Positions 29,069 to 37,334 of a DNA stretch of 46,969 nucleotides are shown here, one piece after another; position 1 is the stretch's first letter; each line of letters opens with the position of its first letter. Source of the DNA: an uncultured Pelagibacteraceae bacterium (lineage in GTDB: Bacteria; Pseudomonadota; Alphaproteobacteria; Pelagibacterales; Pelagibacteraceae); assembly GCA_902553675.1 (NCBI GenBank), contig CACDLV010000005.1:1-46969 (forward strand), read 5' to 3'. The notes under the pieces were generated by a model. The model was not told the DNA's origin, made no database searches, and saw nothing but the letters and a program-made list of their open reading frames with translations. Made by a program: the position numbers and the translations under genes.

Positions 29069-29272
29069 TTAATTAAATAATAGATCGTTCACTGAATAAA
29101 TAATCAATCCAATTATTGCTATAAATAAAATTAAAAAAGAAATTTGTCCACTTAACTTTGATTTAATTTTGGTTTTACCCTCTTTAAATTTTTTAAAATG
29201 AATGCTGCCAAATCTCATTACAGCTAAACCTAAAATTATAAGAAATGCTGTGAATATATATCCAGTAACCAT
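29069..29272 (-). CDS. Small membrane protein, two predicted TM helices
   Basis: 67 aa with hydrophobic segments at both ends, flush with the upstream gene. Confidence 0.5.
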   Translation of the reverse strand: MVTGYIFTAFLIILGLAVMRFGSIHFKKFKEGKTKIKSKLSGQISFLILFIAIIGLIIYSVNDLLFN

Positions 29273-29872
29273 CTATGGAATTAGCCAAGTATCTTTATTA
29301 TTTTCCAAATTAAATTTTGCTCTTCGATGACCTTTAGCTGCTAAATAAAGCCATTCTATGGATTTAATTTTACACTGAATAACAGTAAAATTCTTATAAC
29401 CTTCTTCACTTTGCTCTTTTGTATAATCAAAATTGTCTAATTCTGGTTTTAGTCCAGAGGTTGGTAGATCTGATTCAGTTCCTGGGCCATTATCAACTAA
29501 ATAACATTTTCTAGATATATGCTGGGTTTTAGACCAAGATTCTTTAGTAATTTCGTTGTTATGATTAATAATACATTCCACTTTTAATCTAACCTGTATT
29601 TTTTCATCCTTATCATAAAATAACAGCGCAGCATTTTTATTAGCTTTTAATTTTTCAATTTTATCTGAGCGTATGTCGCTATGGAATTGAATGAGATTAT
29701 TTGATTGATCTGATTTTCTAAGAACTACAATTCTACCATCTAAATCATTCTGATTACCACAGATAAATACTGGTATTCTAAATGGGGAACTTCTATCTGT
29801 CACTGCATTATCTAGCATTGACCAAATCTTTTTTTTTATTTCGGAAAAATCCTCATAATATGAGGGTTGCAT
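29273..29872 (-). CDS. Pyridoxamine 5'-phosphate oxidase-related FMN-binding protein
   Basis: DGRIVVLRKSDQSNNLIQFHSDIRSDKIEKLKANKNAALLFYD, C-terminal WLYLAAKGHRRAKF. Confidence 0.8.
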   Translation of the reverse strand: MQPSYYEDFSEIKKKIWSMLDNAVTDRSSPFRIPVFICGNQNDLDGRIVVLRKSDQSNNLIQFHSDIRSDKIEKLKANKNAALLFYDKDEKIQVRLKVECIINHNNEITKESWSKTQHISRKCYLVDNGPGTESDLPTSGLKPELDNFDYTKEQSEEGYKNFTVIQCKIKSIEWLYLAAKGHRRAKFNLENNKDTWLIP

Positions 29873-29873
29873 A

Positions 29874-30743
29874 TCACTTCCTAAATCGTCTTATTAAACT
29901 TGAGGTATCCCATCTATTACCACCCATTTCTTGGACTTCACCATAGTATTTATCAACCAATTCAGTAACAGGAAGAAGTGAGCCATTATTTTTTGCCTCA
30001 TCCATCGCAATTTTTAAATCCTTTCTCATCCAATCTACAGCAAATCCAAAATCAAATTGATCGTCAATCATTGTTTTATATCTATTTTCCATTTGCCATG
30101 ATTGTGCTGCTCCTTTAGAGATGACTTCAATAACGTCCTCCATTTTAAGTCCAGCTTTCATTCCAAAATTAATTCCTTCAGACAATGCTTGAACTAAACC
30201 TGCAATACAAATTTGATTTACCATTTTAGCTAACTGACCACTGCCAGCTGATCCTAGTAATTTCATTTTTTTACTATAACAATCAATTTTATCTTTAGCT
30301 TTGTCAAAGTCCGCTTGATCGCCACCTATCATTACAGTCAGAGCTCCATTTTCTGCACCAGCTTGTCCTCCAGACACTGGAGCATCTAAAGAACCAAATC
30401 CATTTTTTTTTGCGTATTCATGGATCTCTCTTGCTATAGTTGCTGAAGCAGTGGTGTTATCTATGTACACAGCACCTTTTTGAATATTTTTAAAAGCACC
30501 ATTTTCTCCAAACGTTACCTCTCTTAAGTCGTTATCATTACCAACACATGTAAAAATATATTCAGCACCTTTTGCTGCTTCAGCAGGTGATTCTGCCATT
30601 TTACCTTTATATTCACCAATCCATTTTTCAGCTTTTGATTTTGTTCTATTAAAAACAGTTACATTGTGTCCGGCTTTTGATATATAACCAGCCATTGGGT
30701 AGCCCATAACCCCAAGACCTATGAAAGCAACATTACAAGTCAT
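29874..30743 (-). CDS. NAD(P)-dependent beta-hydroxyacid dehydrogenase (3-hydroxyisobutyrate dehydrogenase family)
   Basis: VAFIGLGVMGYPMAGYISKAGH, DAPVSGGQAGAENGALTVMIGG. Confidence 0.9.
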   Translation of the reverse strand: MTCNVAFIGLGVMGYPMAGYISKAGHNVTVFNRTKSKAEKWIGEYKGKMAESPAEAAKGAEYIFTCVGNDNDLREVTFGENGAFKNIQKGAVYIDNTTASATIAREIHEYAKKNGFGSLDAPVSGGQAGAENGALTVMIGGDQADFDKAKDKIDCYSKKMKLLGSAGSGQLAKMVNQICIAGLVQALSEGINFGMKAGLKMEDVIEVISKGAAQSWQMENRYKTMIDDQFDFGFAVDWMRKDLKIAMDEAKNNGSLLPVTELVDKYYGEVQEMGGNRWDTSSLIRRFRK

Positions 30744-30754
30744 AATTTTTTTCT

Positions 30755-31960
30755 ATGTTTAAAAGTTTAAGTTTAAAAGTAATTGTATTTGGATTTATTT
30801 TTACATTTTTTTCAAGTTTTGGACAGAGTTTTTTTCTTGGCTTATTTAATTCTAGTATTAGAGACGCCTTATCAATTACACATGGACAATTTGGCTCAAT
30901 TTATGCATCAGCCACTTTATTAAGTAGTATTGTTTTAGTTTGGATTGGAAAAAAAATTGATGATGTAAATATATTAAAGTTTGCATCTTATGTAATAATT
31001 TTTTTATCAGCTTCCTGCTTTATATTTTCAAAGATTTCATCTGTTATTTTTTTATTTATAGGAATTTTTTTAATGCGTTTATCTGGACAAGGTTTATCAA
31101 GTCACACAGCAACAACAACCATATCTCGTTTTTTTGAAAAAAATAGAGGTAGGGCTTTAAGTACAGGTTGGTTAGGATTGTCATTGGCTGAATTTATAAT
31201 GCCGGTTTTAATTGTTTTTTTATTAACTTTTATAGAATGGAGAGATATTTGGGTCTCAATATCTATTTTAGTTATACTTATTTTACCTATTTCAACTTTT
31301 CTTTTAGTTAAAGACGTAAAGCTTGATACGAGAGAAAAATTTAAAACAGAAGAGAATTATAAAGAAATTAAACAATGGAAAAGAATAGAAGTTTTAAAAG
31401 ATTATAGATTTTACATCATTTGTATGACGATGTTAGCAATGCCATGGATTGCAACAGGATCTTTTGTTTATCAGTCTTTTATATCTTCTTCTAAAGGGTG
31501 GGGACCTTATGTGATTGCACAATCATTTATGGCTTACTCTATTTTATCAGTGATTACTCTTTTTATATCTGGTTTTTTAATTGACAAATTTTCAAGTAGA
31601 AAATTATTAATCTATATGAATATCCCACTTCTTTTTGGCACTATAGTTCTCTACTATTTTAATGCACCGCTGTCTTCTTTTATATTTTTTGGTTTAGTGG
31701 GGGTAACCAATGGTTTGGCAAACGTACTTGGTTCCTCAACTTGGGCTGAGATTTATGGTGTTAAATATATTGGATCTATAAAGGCCTTAACAACTGCACT
31801 AATGGTATTTTCAACAGCTTTTGGTACAGCTTTATTTGGATTTTTGATTGATATTGGTTTTTCAATTGAACAGATAGCCGTTGTTTCAGGTACTTATATC
31901 TTTGGCTCAATTATTCTTCTTTATTTAGTTAAAAATAAGCTAAATCCAAATTATTTATAA
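30755..31960 (+). CDS. MFS transporter
   Basis: 401 aa, twelve hydrophobic segments, SITHGQFGSIYASATL; MFS pattern. Confidence 0.85.
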   Translation: MFKSLSLKVIVFGFIFTFFSSFGQSFFLGLFNSSIRDALSITHGQFGSIYASATLLSSIVLVWIGKKIDDVNILKFASYVIIFLSASCFIFSKISSVIFLFIGIFLMRLSGQGLSSHTATTTISRFFEKNRGRALSTGWLGLSLAEFIMPVLIVFLLTFIEWRDIWVSISILVILILPISTFLLVKDVKLDTREKFKTEENYKEIKQWKRIEVLKDYRFYIICMTMLAMPWIATGSFVYQSFISSSKGWGPYVIAQSFMAYSILSVITLFISGFLIDKFSSRKLLIYMNIPLLFGTIVLYYFNAPLSSFIFFGLVGVTNGLANVLGSSTWAEIYGVKYIGSIKALTTALMVFSTAFGTALFGFLIDIGFSIEQIAVVSGTYIFGSIILLYLVKNKLNPNYL

Positions 31961-32003
31961 AATAGATCTTGATTTTTAAAGACTCACTGTGTAGATACTG
32001 CGC

Positions 32004-32540
32004 ATGGCAAGAGTTACCGTAGAAGACTGTATAGATAAAGTAGAGAGCCCTTACGAATTAGTACTAGTTGCTAAAGAAAGAGCTACTCAACTTAATGCAG
32101 GAATAGAACCAACAATTGATAGAGATAACGACAAAAATACGGTTATTTCATTAAGAGAAATTGCAGAAGAAAAAATTAAAGTTTCAGATTTAACTGACAG
32201 CGCTGTTTATAAACTTAGAAAACATGTTGAGCAAGTTGACGATACTGCTGAGGATGACGAAGAAATAGGTGATGATTTTGAAAATCTATATAAAGGTGAA
32301 ATATCAAAAAGTGGTACCCCAATTTTACCATCTAAAAGAGCAAGGAAAACTCCAGAAAAAATTCAAGTAACAAAAGAAGATTTGGCTGAGCTATCTGAAA
32401 CAGCTACAGCGGAACTTGATAATTCAGTAGGAGAAGAAACTATGAATGAGCAAGGGGAAGTTTCTTTAGATGAAGTATCAGAATCAGAAAACCAAGAAGC
32501 GGATGTAACTTCAGAAGATACAGAAGCTTCAAACTCTTAA
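32004..32540 (+). CDS. rpoZ: DNA-directed RNA polymerase omega subunit with acidic C-terminal extension
   Basis: MARVTVEDCIDKVESPYELVLVAKERATQL; canonical omega core then about 90 aa acidic tail. Confidence 0.9.
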   Translation: MARVTVEDCIDKVESPYELVLVAKERATQLNAGIEPTIDRDNDKNTVISLREIAEEKIKVSDLTDSAVYKLRKHVEQVDDTAEDDEEIGDDFENLYKGEISKSGTPILPSKRARKTPEKIQVTKEDLAELSETATAELDNSVGEETMNEQGEVSLDEVSESENQEADVTSEDTEASNS

Positions 32541-32562
32541 AAAAATAATATAAAGTCATATC

Positions 32563-33555
32563 ATGAATAGGAAAGTATCAGTTGCTCCTATGATGGATTG
32601 TACAGATCGTCATGAACGATATTTTCTTAGATTAATATCCAAAAATACTCTTCTTTATACTGAGATGATAGTCGATGAAGCTATAAATAGAGGAGATAAG
32701 AAAAAGTTATTAGAATTTAATATTAACGAGAAACCTGTAGCACTTCAATTAGGAGGCTCTTCTCCAAAACTTTTAGCTGAAGCCACTAAAATAGGCGAAG
32801 ATTTTGGTTATGATGAAATTAATCTAAACTTAGGTTGTCCTAGTAAAAAAGTTGAAAAAAATAGATTTGGTGCTTGTTTGATGAAAGAACCAAATTTGGT
32901 TGCTGATTGTTTAAGTAAAATGCAATCAGTTACAAAACTGCAAGTAACTATAAAAACAAGAATTGGTTACGATGATGTAGAAGATTATGAAAATTTACAT
33001 AGTTTTATTTCTACCCTAAAAACAACTGGAGTTAAAACTTTTATCATTCATGCAAGAAAAGCAATGTTGGGTAAGTTTACACCTAAGCAAAATTTAAATA
33101 TTCCACCTTTAAAATATGAATATGTTTATAAATTAAAAGAAGATTTTCCTAATGAAGAGATTATTATCAATGGAGGAATAACTTCTGTAGATGAAATAAA
33201 ACCTCATTTAGAAAAAACAGATGGTGTAATGATTGGAAGAGCTGCGTATCATACTCCTTATTTATTGGCAGATATTGAAAGAGAAATATTTAACAATGAT
33301 AATGTTCCAAGCAGACAAGATGTAATTGAGCAACTTATTCCTTATGTTAAAGAAGAATTAAAAAAAGGAACAAGGTTAAATCAAATCATGAGACACACTC
33401 TTGGTTTATTTCATGGACAAACTGGAGCAAGTTATTGGAAAAGATATTTAAGTGAAAACATGTGTGTAAGAGATGCTGATGTTAAAAAAATAGACCACAT
33501 AATGGATAAAATTAAATATAATAATGTAGATACTAGAGAAGGGCAGTCTGCTTAA
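32563..33555 (+). CDS. dusA: tRNA-dihydrouridine synthase A
   Basis: VAPMMDCTDRHERYFLRLISK, NLNLGCPSKKVEKNRFGACLM. Confidence 0.95.
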   Translation: MNRKVSVAPMMDCTDRHERYFLRLISKNTLLYTEMIVDEAINRGDKKKLLEFNINEKPVALQLGGSSPKLLAEATKIGEDFGYDEINLNLGCPSKKVEKNRFGACLMKEPNLVADCLSKMQSVTKLQVTIKTRIGYDDVEDYENLHSFISTLKTTGVKTFIIHARKAMLGKFTPKQNLNIPPLKYEYVYKLKEDFPNEEIIINGGITSVDEIKPHLEKTDGVMIGRAAYHTPYLLADIEREIFNNDNVPSRQDVIEQLIPYVKEELKKGTRLNQIMRHTLGLFHGQTGASYWKRYLSENMCVRDADVKKIDHIMDKIKYNNVDTREGQSA

Positions 33556-33595
33556 TTCAATTTTAATAAACGAATACAGTTATATTATTTTATTA

Positions 33596-34381
33596 ATGGC
33601 TTTAACAGCTATACCAGTAGGTTTTGTTGCTGGATTATTCGGTATCGGCGGAGGATTGATAACTGTTCCTTTTTTATATTTTATTTTTGGCTCTTTAGAA
33701 ATTGATCCTCGATATGTTATGCACCTTGCTGTAGGAACTTCCTTTGCAATTATAATACCAACATCTACAGTTTCAGTTTTAACACATCATAAATTTAAAG
33801 CAGTTGATTTTGATATTGTTAAGAATTACGGCTTGTTTGTTGTACTAGGTGTTATTGTTGGTACTGTTTTTGCAGCTTCTTTAAAAACCAAGTCTTTGGT
33901 TTTATTCTTTTCTATAATGATCTTATTTTTAGGAATTTACTTATTATTAATAAAAGAAAAGAAACAAAACATAATTGTTAAAATGAAATTACATCTAAAA
34001 GTAATTCTTGGTTTTCTTGTTGGGTTTATATCTGCTCCTATGGGCATAGGAGGAGCTGTAATGAATGTTCCTATTCTAAAGTTTTTTGGTTATTCAATAA
34101 ATAAAGCAATAGGAAGCGCAGCAGCTATAGGATTTTTAATTGCTTTATTTGGAGCAATAGGTTTTTTAATTTCAGGAAATTATTTAAATTCAAGTCTTCC
34201 ACTAAGTATTGGTTTTATAAATCTGCCTGCTTTTTTAATTTTTATACCGATTACAACTTTCATGGCAAGGATAGGAGCTAAAACAGTTCATAGTATCGAT
34301 AAAAATAAAATTAGTAAGTTTTTTGGAATTTTTCTTTTAGTGGTGTCGATTAAATTTTTTTACGAATATTTAAAATTATAA
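33596..34381 (+). CDS. TSUP/TauE-SafE family membrane transporter
   Basis: PVGFVAGLFGIGGGLITVPFL and GFISAPMGIGGAVMNVPIL duplicated motif. Confidence 0.9.
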   Translation: MALTAIPVGFVAGLFGIGGGLITVPFLYFIFGSLEIDPRYVMHLAVGTSFAIIIPTSTVSVLTHHKFKAVDFDIVKNYGLFVVLGVIVGTVFAASLKTKSLVLFFSIMILFLGIYLLLIKEKKQNIIVKMKLHLKVILGFLVGFISAPMGIGGAVMNVPILKFFGYSINKAIGSAAAIGFLIALFGAIGFLISGNYLNSSLPLSIGFINLPAFLIFIPITTFMARIGAKTVHSIDKNKISKFFGIFLLVVSIKFFYEYLKL

Positions 34382-34386
34382 TAAGC

Positions 34387-34425
34387 AAAAAAAAAGAGGT
34401 GACTTCAGTCTCCCTCCATCACCTC
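34387..34425 (-). terminator. Strong rho-independent terminator on the minus strand
   Basis: Minus strand reads GAGGTGA-TGGAGGGAGACTGAAG-TCACCTC followed by nine T (plus-strand A-tract 34387-34395). Confidence 0.7.
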
Positions 34426-34560
34426 ACTAATCCAAACTAAGTGATTCTTTAAATATTTATGAACACTTATTAGTTGAAAATGTTATTTATCAACTAATTT
34501 AAAATCGTACAATCTTAAGTTGTATTTACTCTTAAATAAAAACTCAAATTAGCCACACAT
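34387..34560 (-). ncRNA. Candidate structured small RNA (5' end not defined)
   Basis: No ORF; ends in the minus-strand terminator; upstream hairpins 34438-34469 and 34470-34497 and alternative pairing 34494-34500 with 34546-34552. Confidence 0.4.
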
Positions 34561-34598
34561 AATATTTAGTGTTATTATTCTAATTGATACTTTTAAAA

Positions 34599-35702
34599 AT
34601 GGTTTCAATAAAAAACATTAATAAAAATATTAAAAAAAATTTATTTGATCCAATCGACAAAACAAAACAAAAGTTTTCCTCAATTTTAGAAGATTTTAAA
34701 AAAAACAAAGTCAAAAAAGATTTAGCATTACAAAAACAATTAGAAAAAGAAAAAAAAAGAGAATCAATTTTAGAAAAAAAACTAGCAAAAAAAGCTAAAC
34801 AAGATGAGCTCAAAGCAGAAAGAAAAAAAATCCTTTTTCAAAAAAAATTAATCATTGAAAATGAAAAACAAGAAAAAAAGAATGAAGAAAAAAGACAAAA
34901 AATAGAAGCTCAAAGAATTAAAATAGAACAGAAAAAAATTAAAGACGAAGAAACAAGAAAACTTAGAGAGGAAGCAAGAAAGCTTAAGCAAGAAGATTTA
35001 AGGCTGAAGATGTTAGAGAGACAAAGAATTAGAGAAGAAAATATTAAAATTAAAGAAGAGGAATTAAAAAATAAAGAGATAGAGGCTCAAAAAAGAAGAG
35101 ATGAAAAAGAAAAGGAAAGACAAGAGAAATTAAGATTAAAAGAAATTGAAAGTAAAAATAGACTTGAGGAAGAACAAAGATTGAGAGAGGCAGCTAGAAA
35201 GCTGAAATATGAGCAAGAAAAACTTAAAGAAATGGAGCAAAGATTAAGAGATCTAGAAAACGAAAGACAGCAAGAAATTCAAAAACAGATTTTACAAGAG
35301 GAAGCTGAGCAAAGAGCCAAGGAAGAAGAATTAAGAATTAAAGAAAAAGAACTTAAAGAAGCAGAACGTGAGAGAATAAATCGAGAAAATGAAAGACGTC
35401 AAAGAGAAAGAGAATTGAAAATAGAGGAGGAAAGACAAAAAAGAATTGAAGAAGAAAATGAAAGAATTCGACTAGCTGAAATAGCTCAAAAAGAGAGAAT
35501 TGAAGAGGAAAATAGGCGAATGAGAGAATGGGAAAAAAAATTTGATGAAGAACAACGGCTAAAAGAAGAGGAATTGGTTAGAAAGTTTTATAGCGATGAA
35601 ATTCCTGAACAAGAAAACAATCAGGATGGCGATAATTTAGAAACTAAAGCTGATAACGATAATTTAGAAAATAAAAATGATGAAGATAATTTAAAAAATT
35701 AA
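34599..35702 (+). CDS. Highly charged E/K/R-rich coiled-coil or single-alpha-helix protein
   Basis: ORF with long runs of E/K/R and no Gly or Pro in the central part; ATG at 34599 preferred over TTG 34584. Confidence 0.7.
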   Translation: MVSIKNINKNIKKNLFDPIDKTKQKFSSILEDFKKNKVKKDLALQKQLEKEKKRESILEKKLAKKAKQDELKAERKKILFQKKLIIENEKQEKKNEEKRQKIEAQRIKIEQKKIKDEETRKLREEARKLKQEDLRLKMLERQRIREENIKIKEEELKNKEIEAQKRRDEKEKERQEKLRLKEIESKNRLEEEQRLREAARKLKYEQEKLKEMEQRLRDLENERQQEIQKQILQEEAEQRAKEEELRIKEKELKEAERERINRENERRQRERELKIEEERQKRIEEENERIRLAEIAQKERIEEENRRMREWEKKFDEEQRLKEEELVRKFYSDEIPEQENNQDGDNLETKADNDNLENKNDEDNLKN

Positions 35703-37153
35703 ATCTTCTGATCATATTCACCAACTTTACCCGTTTTTTGCAACAAATTATCAATAAAATCAAAGATTTTTTTCTTTCTTTCATCTGATGTTGGGCTTTC
35801 AGTAACAATTACTAAAGATGGTTTGTTTGAAGAAGCTCTTATAAGCCCCCAAGAACCATCTTCAAATGAAAACCTAACTCCATTAATAGTTAAAATATCA
35901 TTTATAACTTGGCCATCTATTTCAGTTTTGTTTTCTTGTAAATTTTTAATTTGTCTAACTAGTTCTTCAACAACAATATATTTTTCTTCATCTTTGCAAA
36001 AAGGTGCCATTGTTGGTGTTTGAAATGTACTAGGTAACTCCCTCATAATTTCACTCATTTTTTTATTTTGATTTTCTAATAAGTGGCATACTTGAATTGC
36101 TGAATTGATACCATCATCATAACCAAAACCTAATGGTTGATTAAAGAAAAAATGACCACTTTTTTCAAAGCCTGCTAATGCTTTTTCAGTGTTTACTTTC
36201 CTTTTAATGTGAGAATGACCTGTTTTCCAATAAATTGTTTCACAATTGTTTTCAATTAATTTTGCATCTTTTGAATACAAACCTGTTGATTTTACATCTA
36301 CAACAAATTTAGAATTTTTATGTTTATTTGATAGATTTCTAGCTATCAGAAGACCTATTTTATCTGAAAATATTTCATTACCCTTATCGTCAATAACTCC
36401 AACTCTATCTCCATCACCATCAAATCCAAAACCTATATCAGCATTGTTTTCTTTAACTGCTCTAGCTATTTCATGAAGCATTTCTAGATCTTCTGGATTT
36501 GGATTGTATTTAGGAAAATTCCAATCTAGATTACAATCTAACTCAATTACTTCACAACCAATACCTCTTAAAATATCTGGAGCAAAAACACCCGCTGTTC
36601 CATTCCCACAAGCTGCCACAGCTTTAATTTTTTTCTTAATTTTATTTTTACTAATTAAGTCATCCTTATAAATTTTATCAAAATCATTTATTTGTTTTTC
36701 ACTACCTTCACCTTTTGTGAACTTTTCGTTTAAAGTAATTTCTTTTAATTCTTTCATTTCTTCAGGTGCATGAGTTAGCCCTTTTTTGATTCCCATTTTC
36801 ACACCAGTCCAACCATTTTCATTATGACTTGCTGTAACCATAGCGACCGCATCTGCATCTAAATTAAATTGCGCAAAATAAACCATTGGAGATAATGACA
36901 AACCGATATCTTCTATATTGCATCCTGTAGATATTAATCCTTTTTTAAGAGCTGTTTTTATTTCCTCACTATAAGAGCGATAATCATGTCCTACTATGAT
37001 TCTTGGATTTTCCTTTTTAGTATGAATTTTTATTTGCGTTCCTAGCCCTTTACCCAGATTCTCTATCCCAGATTGGTTTATATCTTTCTCATACAACCAA
37101 CGAGCGTCATATTCTCTAAAACCATAGGGATCTATTTTTATATTTTGGCTCAT
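35699..37153 (-). CDS. Phosphomannomutase/phosphoglucomutase
   Basis: VTASHNENGWTGVKMG, FGFDGDGDRVGVID; 484 aa. Confidence 0.9.
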   Translation of the reverse strand: MSQNIKIDPYGFREYDARWLYEKDINQSGIENLGKGLGTQIKIHTKKENPRIIVGHDYRSYSEEIKTALKKGLISTGCNIEDIGLSLSPMVYFAQFNLDADAVAMVTASHNENGWTGVKMGIKKGLTHAPEEMKELKEITLNEKFTKGEGSEKQINDFDKIYKDDLISKNKIKKKIKAVAACGNGTAGVFAPDILRGIGCEVIELDCNLDWNFPKYNPNPEDLEMLHEIARAVKENNADIGFGFDGDGDRVGVIDDKGNEIFSDKIGLLIARNLSNKHKNSKFVVDVKSTGLYSKDAKLIENNCETIYWKTGHSHIKRKVNTEKALAGFEKSGHFFFNQPLGFGYDDGINSAIQVCHLLENQNKKMSEIMRELPSTFQTPTMAPFCKDEEKYIVVEELVRQIKNLQENKTEIDGQVINDILTINGVRFSFEDGSWGLIRASSNKPSLVIVTESPTSDERKKKIFDFIDNLLQKTGKVGEYDQKI

Positions 37154-37210
37154 TAGTTAGTTTCTTACTGTTTATTATGTTAATTTCTTGAAAAATTTTT
37201 TATTTTTTTG

Positions 37211-37244
37211 TTGATTATTATATTGTCGCGTTCTATAAATGTTC
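37211..37244 (+). promoter_or_regulatory. Putative nrdA promoter with LexA-type GTTC-N7-GTTC box
   Basis: TTGATT (37211-37216), 17-bp spacer, TATAAA (37234-37239); GTTC-TATAAAT-GTTC at 37230-37244. Confidence 0.45.
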
Positions 37245-37255
37245 TATTGTTTAAA

Positions 37256-37301
37256 TGATTATATAGTATATTTACAATAAGCGCCTACAACATATAGTTG
37301 T
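37256..37301 (+). promoter_or_regulatory. Two putative NrdR boxes upstream of nrdA
   Basis: tgattATATAGtata (37256-37270) and acaacATATAGttgt (37287-37301), offset 31 bp. Confidence 0.5.
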
Positions 37302-37334
37302 TTTCGTACTAATAACAAAATATATTAAACTTTT

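Noticed and set aside
34580-34813. 77 aa minus-strand ORF antisense to the coiled-coil gene
   Set aside because: S/F/L-rich composition is the expected complement of a lysine/glutamate-rich gene; no independent support
34600-35600. Apparent repeat array of GAA/AAA/AGA-rich DNA
   Set aside because: Explained by E/K/R codon bias of the coiled-coil protein; no exact spaced repeats, so not a CRISPR or tandem array
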